A stretch of 33,527 nt of DNA from CAYVCG01 sp964449985. Lineage in GTDB: Bacteria; Bacillota; Clostridia; Lachnospirales; WRAX01. The stretch's first letter is position 1; the number at the start of each line of letters is the position of its first letter. Below the pieces are notes generated by a model. It did not search any database, was not told the DNA's origin, and worked only from the letters and a program-made list of their open reading frames with translations. Position numbers and translations under genes: made by a program. This document shows positions 23,593-30,055 of this stretch, one piece after another. The DNA lies in assembly GCA_964449985.1 (NCBI GenBank), contig CAYVCG010000016.1:1-33527 (forward strand), read 5' to 3'.

Positions 23593-23820
23593 ATGCCAAT
23601 GGATTTTACAACAGGGAACTTGATATCAATGATTGTTTATATAGTCACGCTTGCGGTAGCTTGGGGGACAATAAACGAAAAAGTTAAGAACATGGCAAAA
23701 GATATTTTGAGGTTGGAAACAAAGCAGGATAAACATAATAGTTTGGTGGAGCGGATTGCCAAGCTAGAGCAAAGGGTGGAATCCTATGACAACATCAAAC
23801 ATTGCGAATGCAGAGCATAG
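23593..23820 (+). CDS. XhlA-like membrane-anchored coiled-coil protein
   Basis: A 75-residue protein with GGGTGAG just upstream. A single hydrophobic segment (about residues 10-26: Leu-Ile-Ser-Met-Ile-Val-Tyr-Ile-Val-Thr-Leu-Ala) is followed by a coiled coil with Asn-Glu-Lys-Val-Lys and Leu-Glu-Gln-Arg-Val-Glu. This is the look of hemolysin XhlA-type lysis accessory proteins, although those usually have the helix at the C-terminal side. It overlaps the next gene by 35 nt. Likely works with the lysis genes. Confidence 0.55.
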   Translation: MPMDFTTGNLISMIVYIVTLAVAWGTINEKVKNMAKDILRLETKQDKHNSLVERIAKLEQRVESYDNIKHCECRA

Positions 23821-25018
23821 GTTTTTATTATTCATTGGCCTATGCTTTTCTATTGTACTTATGTCGGCTTTTATGGCCACATATTCAGGCGTGATTGATT
23901 TGCAGATAACGGCGCAAATACGTTTTTCGGACAGCGCCGAATTTTTATGCAAGTTCGGAATGTTTATGCTGAATCTGTTTTTTGCGGCTGGGATAATACT
24001 AAGGATAAGGCCATGGAAAGCGCTTATTGTAGCCATCGTCTATGCTCCGATACACGCCGTTTTGTGCCTTGTTTTTAAGCCGGGAAGTGGCTACGACTTT
24101 GTTATTACGGTGCTGATACCCTTTGGATACATAGTTGCAATTAACTCAATCAAAAGGTATTTGCCGTTTAAATCCATGGCGGTTGGGCTGCTTATATTTA
24201 TTGCGTGTTTGGGGCTGTTTCAGCAGCTTACAGGGTTTATTAAGCTTCAAAAATATGGTGTTGGGTATTTTGGCATAAACTCACTAACTCTTTTTATATA
24301 CTCAGCTGACCAATACCTATTTTTAATTTTATATTATGTGGAGGTGATTATTTATGGATTGGTGGGGCTCTCTTCTTTTCGTCTCAAAGCCAACGGCGTT
24401 TCAGCCAATGCTGAAGCTGACGCAGAAATTATGCGGCAGCAAATAGCAAGCCTTAACGCAAAGGGCAGATTTATTTTTAAGGCTTTGGCAGTGAGTTACT
24501 ATCTGTTTCAGCTTTTTGTGGTGCTGCTAATCGGCTTCATCAACAACACAGCAATCGAGATATTTATTATGTTGGGGGCGTTTTTCGCCGGAAGGTGTGC
24601 GCTGGGCAAGTCGTGGCATAGCAAAAAGCTTTCAGTTTGCTCACTTATAACTTTTGCCGGGTTCTACGTCCTAACAAAAACCACATTACCTGTGACGGTT
24701 AGCCTGTTTAGCTGTATTGCTTTATCTTCCTGTTTTGTGTGGCTGCTTTATCAGGCGGCGCTTAAAGAGGACGAATTTAACGCTCTAAAAAAGTTCAAAA
24801 GCTCATGCTCTGCCTTTGATTTGAAAACATGCACAGAAGTACAGTTAAAAGAGCGTTGCAGGCTAAAAAATATACCTGGATCAGCAGTTGACTTCTGTGT
24901 CTCAGCTTTCTACGACAAAAAATCTAACAAGGAGCTGGCCGGTTTGTATAGCCTAGAGTTGCAATCGGTGAAAAACAAAAAAAGAATGCTGCTTCAAAGA
25001 CTAACAAGTACTTTTTGA
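23786..25018 (+). CDS. Polytopic membrane protein with C-terminal HTH-like domain
   Basis: A 410-residue protein starting at ATG 23786 with AAAGGGTGG upstream. About ten hydrophobic helices are visible, in two groups: near 13-33, 55-73, 79-97, 104-121, 131-151, 177-196, and then 231-251, 256-273, 283-300, 304-324. The last 80 residues are soluble: residues 352-406 include Asn-Lys-Glu-Leu-Ala-Gly-Leu-Tyr-Ser-Leu and Gln-Ser-Val-Lys-Asn-Lys-Lys-Arg, the pattern of a sigma-region-4 or LuxR-type helix-turn-helix. A central soluble loop (199-228) may be cytosolic. Its stop codon lies within a phased AGTAC array. I infer a membrane-anchored regulator. No such family comes to mind, and the HTH reading is by eye. 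Confidence 0.65.
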   Translation: MTTSNIANAEHRFLLFIGLCFSIVLMSAFMATYSGVIDLQITAQIRFSDSAEFLCKFGMFMLNLFFAAGIILRIRPWKALIVAIVYAPIHAVLCLVFKPGSGYDFVITVLIPFGYIVAINSIKRYLPFKSMAVGLLIFIACLGLFQQLTGFIKLQKYGVGYFGINSLTLFIYSADQYLFLILYYVEVIIYGLVGLSSFRLKANGVSANAEADAEIMRQQIASLNAKGRFIFKALAVSYYLFQLFVVLLIGFINNTAIEIFIMLGAFFAGRCALGKSWHSKKLSVCSLITFAGFYVLTKTTLPVTVSLFSCIALSSCFVWLLYQAALKEDEFNALKKFKSSCSAFDLKTCTEVQLKERCRLKNIPGSAVDFCVSAFYDKKSNKELAGLYSLELQSVKNKKRMLLQRLTSTF

Positions 25019-25082
25019 GTACTGTTTTAAAGCCGTTTAGTACCTTTCAAGTACTTAAAGCTACTTAATTTCCCCCTATAAT
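25007..25082 (+). promoter_or_regulatory. Phased AGTAC repeats with TATAAT (candidate regulated promoter)
   Basis: AGTAC occurs at 25007-25011, 25018-25022, 25039-25043 and 25050-25054, at spacings of 11, 21 and 11 bp, so all copies fall on one DNA face. A TATAAT lies at 25077-25082, 22 nt after the last AGTAC; no minus-35 box is found at 17 bp. The first two repeats overlap the end of the membrane protein gene. The downstream gene is the Gly-rich protein at 25128. Binding by the membrane protein is a hypothesis. Confidence 0.6.
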
Positions 25083-25127
25083 TAATTTAAAGCGAAAGCT
25101 TAAATAATTTTATAGGGGGTATTTTTT

Positions 25128-25784
25128 ATGGCAGAATTTGCAAGCAAGGGCGTATCAAATACGGCGTTAGGCTTGGGCATCGCAGGCACGGTTGGGCTAT
25201 TGAACCAAATGGGCGGTTGCAACAACGGCAATAATGGACTGCTTGGCGGTTTGTTTGGCGGCAATAAAAATTGTGAGAAATTTATCACACAAGAAACTTT
25301 CAACTGGGCCGAAAAGTATAATCAGAGCCAAACAGAAAATTCTTTTTTGCGCTCTGAAAACTTTACGCGTCAGGCCGCAACAAAAGCGTTCGAGGACAGC
25401 GTGACATATGCTGCTGGCTTAAACGATAAGGTAAACACTAACCTTAAAGAGATTTATGGAATTGTAATCCAACAGGGTCAGGAAATTGCGCAACTCAAAG
25501 GCGATATAAAGACTATGGCCGCTGCTAATGAAAAAGACCACACAATTCTTTCGGAAGAGTTTAGAGGCGGCTTAAAGCTTGAAGCAGAACGCAGGGAATG
25601 CGGCGATAAGAACCTTTACAGCTATGTAAACGGCACGTTCGTTCCGGGCAAGCTTATCATGCCGCTATCTAGCATTTGCCCTCCGGCACAACCAGCAACC
25701 AGCTCCGGTGCATCCAGTGGCAACATTGACATTAATGTCATAGTAGAAGCCGTTGCTACAGCGCTTAGCAGGGGCAGAGACTAA
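25128..25784 (+). CDS. Gly-rich, coiled-coil protein of unknown function
   Basis: A 218-residue protein with TAGGGGG just upstream. The N-terminal 50 residues are small and hydrophobic: Gly-Leu-Gly-Ile-Ala-Gly-Thr-Val-Gly-Leu-Leu followed by Asn-Gly-Asn-Asn-Gly-Leu-Leu-Gly-Gly-Leu-Phe-Gly-Gly. Residues 60-155 are helical and charged, with Asn-Leu-Lys-Glu-Ile-Tyr-Gly-Ile-Val-Ile-Gln-Gln-Gly and a coiled coil. The C-terminal part has Cys-Pro-Pro-Ala-Gln-Pro, a Ser/Gly linker and a last helix Val-Ile-Val-Glu-Ala-Val-Ala-Thr-Ala. It has its own promoter and terminator. I recall similar Gly-rich proteins only as unassigned genes of clostridial prophages. A structural or membrane-active role is possible. 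Confidence 0.6.
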   Translation: MAEFASKGVSNTALGLGIAGTVGLLNQMGGCNNGNNGLLGGLFGGNKNCEKFITQETFNWAEKYNQSQTENSFLRSENFTRQAATKAFEDSVTYAAGLNDKVNTNLKEIYGIVIQQGQEIAQLKGDIKTMAAANEKDHTILSEEFRGGLKLEAERRECGDKNLYSYVNGTFVPGKLIMPLSSICPPAQPATSSGASSGNIDINVIVEAVATALSRGRD

Positions 25785-25790
25785 TTTATT

Positions 25791-25819
25791 AAGGGCGGTT
25801 TTTACCGCCTTATTTTTTT
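25791..25819 (+). terminator. Rho-independent terminator
   Basis: GGCGGT (25794-25799) pairs with ACCGCC (25804-25809), with extra G-T and A-T pairs outside, a four-T loop, and seven T residues at 25813-25819. It ends the Gly-rich protein transcript. Some read-through would be needed to express the next gene from the same promoter. Confidence 0.85.
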
Positions 25820-25833
25820 AGGAAGGTGATAGT

Positions 25834-26166
25834 ATGAATGTTTCGTTAAATCAAATGCAATTAGGCATTGTAGACTATATTGAAAAAGAAATCGCCTCAA
25901 AAGCAGTGGGCTTACAAAGATTTATGTATTACGGCATGAGCTTTGTTGTCGCAAACCAAGCCGAGAAGCTTTTTGCGCTGGCTGTTAATAACCCGATGGT
26001 TAAGCAGCTTGGCTTTATGGACGAGGATAACAATATTGACCTTGACAAGCTTTATTCAGCTGCTAAGTACGCAATACAGAAGAGTGGCAAGGTGACAATC
26101 GGCGGGATTATACTTGGCGAGGATGATGTTGAGAAGGTTTATGGGTATGTTAGGAATGCGGGATAG
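25834..26166 (+). CDS. 110-aa phage protein of unknown function
   Basis: A 110-residue protein with AGGAAGGTGAT upstream. It has helices with Asp-Tyr-Ile-Glu-Lys-Glu-Ile-Ala-Ser-Lys, Met-Tyr-Tyr-Gly-Met-Ser-Phe-Val-Val-Ala-Asn-Gln-Ala-Glu, and a Gly-rich turn Ile-Gly-Gly-Ile-Ile-Leu-Gly-Glu-Asp-Asp-Val-Glu-Lys-Val-Tyr near the end. It follows the Gly-rich protein across a terminator, so the pair may act together. The last 53 nt, with two mismatches, recur after the antirepressor gene (26940-26992). Family not recognised; helical, soluble, probably a small structural or regulatory protein. Confidence 0.6.
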   Translation: MNVSLNQMQLGIVDYIEKEIASKAVGLQRFMYYGMSFVVANQAEKLFALAVNNPMVKQLGFMDEDNNIDLDKLYSAAKYAIQKSGKVTIGGIILGEDDVEKVYGYVRNAG

Positions 26167-26168
26167 GG
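26116..26168 (+). repeat. Direct repeat, copy A (3' end of 110-aa gene)
   Basis: The 53-bp segment 26116-26168 is repeated at 26940-26992 with two visible differences (26121 versus 26945, and 26130 versus 26954). It spans the last 17 codons, the stop and two more bases. The matching copy lies 824 bp downstream beyond the antirepressor gene. Confidence 0.9.
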
Positions 26169-26246
26169 TGAAGGACGAGTTTACTCCAGCTTTTTTTAAG
26201 GTAAAATACGAAACGATAAAATATAAGGGGGTAAATATTAAGAACA

Positions 26247-26900
26247 ATGAGCGAACTAATAACAATCAATAACGTTAGAGGTTATTCGGACGAAAATGGG
26301 ACGGCACAATTAAGCCTTGAAGATGTGGCAAGAGGGTTGGGGTTTACGGAAACTAAAGATGGAAGAGAATACGTCAGATGGCGTACGGTCAACGGATATT
26401 TAAAGGAGTTTGGATTTTCGCAACTTGTTGCGAAAGATGATTTTGTTCCTGAAAACATTTTTTATAAACTTTGTTTTAAGGCGAACAACGAAACCGCACG
26501 AAAGTTTCAGGACTTAGTGACGGATGAAATTCTTCCGGCCATTCGCAAAAGAGGAATTTACGCTACAGACAAGGTTATTGATGAAATATTGGCCGACCCC
26601 GATTACGGCATTCGGCTTCTTTCTGAATTAAAGTCTGAGAGAGAACATCGTAAGGCGTTACAGGATAAAACCAATAAGCTTCAGCAACAGCTAGACGAAT
26701 CCAAAAGTTGGTATACAATAAAGCGTGTTGCTCAGATAAATGGGGTTAATTGGAAAACGCTTGATTGGAAAATACTTAAACGCCAATCTGTAATGATGAA
26801 TAAACAGATCCAAAAAATATTTGATGCTAATTTCGGCGAGGTCAATTTGTATCACATAGATGTGTTTAGGGCAGTTTATCCGCGTTTGAGGTATATGTAA
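26247..26900 (+). CDS. Phage antirepressor, BRO-N domain
   Basis: A 217-residue protein. The N-terminal 105 residues have BRO-N features: Leu-Ser-Leu-Glu-Asp-Val-Ala-Arg-Gly-Leu-Gly-Phe, Glu-Asn-Ile-Phe-Tyr-Lys-Leu, and Phe-Gln-Asp-Leu-Val-Thr-Asp-Glu-Ile-Leu-Pro-Ala-Ile-Arg near 87-100. The second half has a coiled coil (about 125-152) and a helical end. BRO-N proteins of prophages bind DNA and interfere with repressors. The only Shine-Dalgarno-like run, AAGGGGG at 26225-26231, is 15 nt from the ATG with no closer start in frame, so translation may be weak. It sits between two copies of a gene fragment, which points to insertion as a cassette. Confidence 0.88.
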   Translation: MSELITINNVRGYSDENGTAQLSLEDVARGLGFTETKDGREYVRWRTVNGYLKEFGFSQLVAKDDFVPENIFYKLCFKANNETARKFQDLVTDEILPAIRKRGIYATDKVIDEILADPDYGIRLLSELKSEREHRKALQDKTNKLQQQLDESKSWYTIKRVAQINGVNWKTLDWKILKRQSVMMNKQIQKIFDANFGEVNLYHIDVFRAVYPRLRYM

Positions 26901-26990
26901 GCAGTCTATTACAAGATGGCTGTTGACGGCGACATTGTCGGCGATGATGATGTCGAGAAGGTTTATGGGTATGTTAGGAATGCGGGATAG
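26901..26990 (+). pseudogene. 3' remnant of a second copy of the 110-aa gene
   Basis: The frame reads on from the antirepressor stop with Ala-Val-Tyr-Tyr-Lys and ends with Asp-Asp-Asp-Val-Glu-Lys-Val-Tyr-Gly-Tyr-Val-Arg-Asn-Ala-Gly, the same end as the 110-aa protein. Only the last 30 codons remain. A 24-codon ATG frame could be made from 26916, but without a ribosome site. It is best read as what is left of a paralogous or duplicated gene after the antirepressor cassette came in. Confidence 0.75.
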
Positions 26991-26992
26991 GG
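26940..26992 (+). repeat. Direct repeat, copy B
   Basis: Second copy of the 53-bp repeat 26116-26168, with two differences. It lies in the pseudogene fragment; the repeat ends just before the GGGGGAT ribosome site of the following gene. Confidence 0.9.
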
Positions 26993-27000
26993 GGATATTT

Positions 27001-27225
27001 GTGAATTACGATATTGAACAAAAAATAAATGATGAAGTCTGCTGTTTTAAGAAAATGGTGGAGCGCACGAATGATTTATTACTTGATAGCTACCAGTTTA
27101 AACTATTGGCTGAGAGTTGCGGCACGGGTAAAGAAAAAGATGCGTATAGCAACGCAAGTAATAAGCTTTATGAGGTGTTTTTGAGCTGTCACAATCTGAT
27201 TGGGGAGAAGTTTAAAGGGAAGTAA
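27001..27225 (+). CDS. Small helical phage protein of unknown function
   Basis: The start is GTG 27001, with AGGGGGAT just upstream; an ATG 78 bases earlier in frame runs through the pseudogene remnant and is less likely. The 74 residues include two Cys (Val-Cys-Cys-Phe-Lys-Lys-Met) and are mainly helical, with Glu-Val-Phe-Leu-Ser-Cys-His-Asn-Leu-Ile-Gly near the end. It is the last prophage gene before the attachment region. Its stop codon is followed after two bases by a TGACTAC array. Function unknown. Confidence 0.6.
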   Translation: MNYDIEQKINDEVCCFKKMVERTNDLLLDSYQFKLLAESCGTGKEKDAYSNASNKLYEVFLSCHNLIGEKFKGK

Positions 27226-27227
27226 TT

Positions 27228-27265
27228 TGACTACTTTTTGACTACACTGACTACTAAATGACTAC
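27228..27265 (+). repeat. TGACTAC direct repeats, probable integrase arm-type sites
   Basis: TGACTAC occurs at 27228-27234, 27239-27245, 27248-27254 and 27259-27265, with spacings of 11, 9 and 11 bp. The array is about 80 bp inside the prophage from the tRNA 3' end. Direct heptamer repeats at this place in temperate phages of Firmicutes are typically arm-type binding sites for the integrase or excisionase. No gene follows that a promoter here could serve. Confidence 0.65.
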
Positions 27266-27302
27266 ATAAAACTAGATAAAACTAAGTAAAATTTGGGATA
27301 AT

Positions 27303-27339
27303 AAAAAGCCTTGCAAACGCTTAATTTGCAAGGCTTTTT
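27303..27339. terminator. Bidirectional terminator between prophage and tRNA
   Basis: A 15-bp perfect stem, 27303-27317 with 27325-27339, has a 7-nt loop CGCTTAA. It has five A on the left and five T on the right, so it can terminate transcripts from both directions: prophage transcripts on the plus strand and the tRNA on the minus strand. Confidence 0.9.
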
Positions 27340-27344
27340 ACGCA

Positions 27345-27418
<74 letters not shown>

Positions 27419-27480
27419 AAAAAATAAATAATTTTGTCAACTGTGGAATTATAGCATAGTTAGATTTAAAATGCAAGCCT

Positions 27481-27935
27481 TTAGTTGGACAATTTTTTAG
27501 TTGCTCTGAATTTTTTATAAGCTTTAACCATTTTGTTTATATCGCAATCCTCAAAGAACAACACTCCCGTGCCGTCGGTTTCTGTTTTGTAATGCACTTT
27601 TAAATACGGGGGCATAGCGTTTTTAAAACGCAGTTTTAAAATCAGGACACCACCAAGCGCCGCTGCAATACCTAATGGAGACCGAAGAACAGAGGTTCGC
27701 TCTTGCTTTGAAGATGAGGGTGTGGATTCCGGTATGTATCTTTCTATAGAAACTAGCTTGTCCACCGGGATTTTAAAGTGACAGTTGTATGTAGCATCGA
27801 AATTATCCTCCAAAACATAAAAGAAATCCTCAGTTAATGTTAGCAGACAAAAACATTCAGGTATTTGTTATCTGAAGGTATAAACCTAGCAGAAATTTGT
27901 TCAATAACTAAACGATCTTCGTAATATTTATTCAT
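27481..27935 (-). pseudogene. Frameshifted host gene, small PH-like or unknown protein
   Basis: On the minus strand an ATG at 27935 with a GAGG-type site opens a 31-codon frame that stops at 27840. The frame shifted by one base is open from about 27870 down to 27481, with Leu-Thr-Glu-Asp-Phe-Phe-Tyr-Val-Leu-Glu-Asp just after the break. Together they read as one protein of about 150 residues. Only an unsupported TTG (27813) could start the second part alone. The composite has a hydrophobic stretch Ile-Ala-Ala-Ala-Leu-Gly-Gly-Val-Leu-Ile-Leu in the middle and beta strands around. It resembles a small bacterial PH-like protein, but this is weak. A sequencing error is a real alternative to true decay. 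Confidence 0.55.
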
Positions 27936-28045
27936 TAAATCGCCTCTAAAATCAAATTTCTAATCTATGAAATTATAACATATATATCATGATTATCAAA
28001 CGTTTATTTTAATCCAAAGCAACATCAACAAATACAAGTTTTATA

Positions 28046-28074
28046 TTGACTAAGGCGTGAAAAAGTAATATACT
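28046..28074 (+). promoter_or_regulatory. Sigma-A promoter of the fab operon
   Basis: TTGACT at 28046-28051 and TATACT at 28069-28074 are separated by 17 bp. The expected start of transcription, near 28081, falls inside two operator-like palindromes, so access can be blocked by a repressor. The transcript would begin with fabT. Confidence 0.8.
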
Positions 28075-28102
28075 TTGAAGGTCAAAAAGTTTGACTATCA
28101 AA
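28074..28102. promoter_or_regulatory. Tandem FabT-like operators
   Basis: TTTGAAGGTCAAA at 28074-28086 and TTTGACTATCAAA at 28090-28102 are both TTTGA-N3-TCAAA, with starts 16 bp apart. The second reads AGTTTGACTATCAAAT with its flanks, very close to known FabT boxes of Firmicutes. The sites overlap the minus-10 and start region. FabT with long-chain acyl-ACP is known to bind such sites and repress fab genes; applied here by analogy. Confidence 0.75.
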
Positions 28103-28174
28103 TAAATATAACATATTGTCTGATTTGCTGATATTTTCAGCTAAAATGGGGCTATATGGATAAGGATGTTTTTT

Positions 28175-28627
28175 ATGCAAGATTCTGTCGATGCTGCTAA
28201 CAGATTGATGGTTGAAGTTTTTAACGATATAATAATGCTTGAAGAAATAGCTCTAAGGGTCGCTAGTTTTAAGGACATTTCGGTTGCTGAGGTGCATACG
28301 GTGGAGGCCATCGGGATGTATACTCATCTTACTGCCAGTGAGGTTGCAAAAAAGCTCAAGGTTACTGCGGGGACTCTAAGCGTCGCCGTGACGCACCTTG
28401 TTAAAAAAGGCTATGTTTGCAGAATTAGGTCCGAATCGGACAGGCGCGTTGTTAAGCTTGGGCTGACAAACAAAGGGCGGCTTTTATATAGAGTTCATGA
28501 TAAATTTCATAAGGATTTGGTGTACAAATCAATAGAGAGTTTGGAAGGCGAGGAGCAGAGGGTTTTGGTTTCTGCGTTTTCCAATTTGCATAAATTTTTA
28601 TTGGAAAAAATAAATATAGATTATTAA
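28175..28627 (+). CDS. fabT: FabT, MarR-family fatty acid biosynthesis regulator
   Basis: ATG 28175 is preferred, since AAGGATG lies six bases upstream; the ATG at 28166 is overlapped by that site. The 150-residue protein has the MarR winged-helix: Leu-Thr-Ala-Ser-Glu-Val-Ala-Lys-Lys-Leu-Lys-Val, recognition helix Thr-Leu-Ser-Val-Ala-Val-Thr-His-Leu, and wing Arg-Ser-Glu-Ser-Asp-Arg-Arg. FabT represses the type II fatty acid synthesis genes when acyl-ACP is abundant. It is the first gene of the operon and lies directly downstream of two TTTGA-N3-TCAAA sites, so autoregulation is likely. Confidence 0.88.
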   Translation: MQDSVDAANRLMVEVFNDIIMLEEIALRVASFKDISVAEVHTVEAIGMYTHLTASEVAKKLKVTAGTLSVAVTHLVKKGYVCRIRSESDRRVVKLGLTNKGRLLYRVHDKFHKDLVYKSIESLEGEEQRVLVSAFSNLHKFLLEKINIDY

Positions 28628-28654
28628 ATATTTGACCAAGTAGGAGAAGATCGC

Positions 28655-29641
28655 ATGTATCCAGTTAAATTGATTGCTTCAGCAAAATATTTGCCGGAGT
28701 TTACAGTAACAAATGACGATTTAAGCAAATTTTTGGATACGTCCGATGAATGGATTTCATCAAGGACGGGTATTAAGGAAAGAAGAATTAGTAAATCAGA
28801 AAACACGTCTGCTCTTTGTGCAAACGTTTTAAATCAGCTTATAGAAAAATCGGGGATAACACGTGATGAAATTGGATTAATTATCGTATCCACTATAACG
28901 CCGGATTCATTGCTTCCGTCCACCGCATGTATAGTTCAAGGCATTGTGGGTGTTAAAAATGCATTTGCCTTTGATATAAATGTCGCTTGCTCGGGGTTTG
29001 TTTATGCGCTGAGTATTGCAGAAAAATATGTTTCTGCCGGTGTGTGCAAATATGCGGCAGTTTTAAGCGGAGAAACGCTTTCTAAAATAACGGATTGGAA
29101 TGATAGAGCAACATGCGTCTTGTTTGGAGACGGAGCAGGCGGGGTTATTCTTGCTGCTGATGAAAAGATGGAAAAGTCCTGTTATATTGCAGAAAACCTT
29201 TTTGCCGATGGGGCAAACGGAGAGAGCATGTATGGAGCTGATTTGCCCATTAGAAACGCGTTTGTGCAGGCGAATGAACAGCAAAACCCGTATATAAAAA
29301 TGGATGGCAGGGCAGTTTTGGATTTTGTTTCTAAAAGAGTCCCGAAAAGCATAAATGAGCTTCTGGAAAAAGCAGGAGCAACTATTGATGAGATCAAGTA
29401 TATCGTGCCACATCAGGCAAATGCAAGAATTGTTGAGATTTTAGCAAAAAAACTCCGTGTAGGGATGGACAGGTTCTTCGTTAATATAAATAAATATGGC
29501 AATACATCTTCTGCAACCATTCCGATAGCTTTCACAGAAATGCTTGATGAAGGCCTAATCCGCCTTGGCAGTAGAGAAAAAATTATTTTTACAGGGTTTG
29601 GGGCCGGGCTCACATGGGGCGCGGTGTTACTCGAAATTTAA
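28655..29641 (+). CDS. fabH: 3-oxoacyl-ACP synthase III
   Basis: A 328-residue enzyme of normal length. The catalytic triad is complete: Cys112 in Val-Ala-Cys-Ser-Gly-Phe, His253 in Val-Pro-His-Gln-Ala-Asn-Ala-Arg and Asn283 in Tyr-Gly-Asn-Thr-Ser-Ser. Thr-Gly-Ile-Lys-Glu-Arg-Arg near residue 38 is also conserved. It condenses acetyl-CoA (or a branched acyl-CoA) with malonyl-ACP in the cytoplasm to start fatty acid synthesis. Second gene of the fab operon, about 30 nt after fabT. The 105-nt gap to acpP contains a TATAAT (29723-29728) but no matching minus-35, so an internal promoter is possible and unproven. Confidence 0.96.
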   Translation: MYPVKLIASAKYLPEFTVTNDDLSKFLDTSDEWISSRTGIKERRISKSENTSALCANVLNQLIEKSGITRDEIGLIIVSTITPDSLLPSTACIVQGIVGVKNAFAFDINVACSGFVYALSIAEKYVSAGVCKYAAVLSGETLSKITDWNDRATCVLFGDGAGGVILAADEKMEKSCYIAENLFADGANGESMYGADLPIRNAFVQANEQQNPYIKMDGRAVLDFVSKRVPKSINELLEKAGATIDEIKYIVPHQANARIVEILAKKLRVGMDRFFVNINKYGNTSSATIPIAFTEMLDEGLIRLGSREKIIFTGFGAGLTWGAVLLEI

Positions 29642-29746
29642 TTTTGCAATAGGCCGATTTCATCTTTTTTGTGGGAGCGGTTTATTTATAAATCTGAGTT
29701 TATGCATAAGCATACAGCTCGTTATAATTTTTAGGAGGAGTTTGAA

Positions 29747-29971
29747 ATGGTATTTGAAAAAATAAGATCAATTATTGCTGAACAGCTTGACAAAGAAGAA
29801 TCTGAGATCGCTATGGAAACAAATTTCAGGGAAGATCTTGAAGCTGATTCATTGGACTTATTTCAAATCATTAACGACATCGAAGACGAGTTTGACGTTA
29901 AAATCGAAAACGTTGAAGGCATAGCAACTGTTGGCGATGCTGTAAAATTCGTTGAGGAGCAGACTAAATAA
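29747..29971 (+). CDS. acpP: Acyl carrier protein
   Basis: A 74-residue acidic helical protein with AGGAGG upstream. Ser35 in Glu-Ala-Asp-Ser-Leu-Asp is the phosphopantetheine attachment site, and the helix II pattern Asp-Leu-Phe-Gln-Ile follows. It carries growing acyl chains between FabH, FabD, FabG, FabF and FabK. The size is standard (74-80 residues). The gene is typical of acpP at this place in Clostridia and streptococci. A GC-rich hairpin lies in the gap after it. Confidence 0.97.
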   Translation: MVFEKIRSIIAEQLDKEESEIAMETNFREDLEADSLDLFQIINDIEDEFDVKIENVEGIATVGDAVKFVEEQTK

Positions 29972-29993
29972 TAACGTAGTTAAGGCGGCGCGG

Positions 29994-30011
29994 GGGCGGG
30001 GCAAACCGCCC
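29994..30011 (+). other. GC-rich stem-loop between acpP and fabK
   Basis: GGGCGG (29994-29999) pairs with CCGCCC (30006-30011) with a six-base loop; no T-run follows, and further G and C surround it (29983-30011). It is much more GC-rich than its surroundings. It may protect or process the acpP part of the mRNA, or weakly attenuate the operon; it is not a standard terminator. Confidence 0.5.
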
Positions 30012-30055
30012 TTGCAAAAACCCTCCCAAATATTAACCTGTTGAGGTGTATATAA

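Noticed and set aside
26180..26200. Weak hairpin with a T-run after the 110-aa gene
   Set aside because: Only a 4-bp stem GAGT/ACTC can form, too weak to call a terminator.
27228..27302. TGACTAC array with GATAAT as a third activator-type promoter
   Set aside because: The spacing (31 nt to GATAAT) does not match the 22-nt rule of the other modules, and a strong terminator follows at once with no gene to express; arm-type sites fit better.
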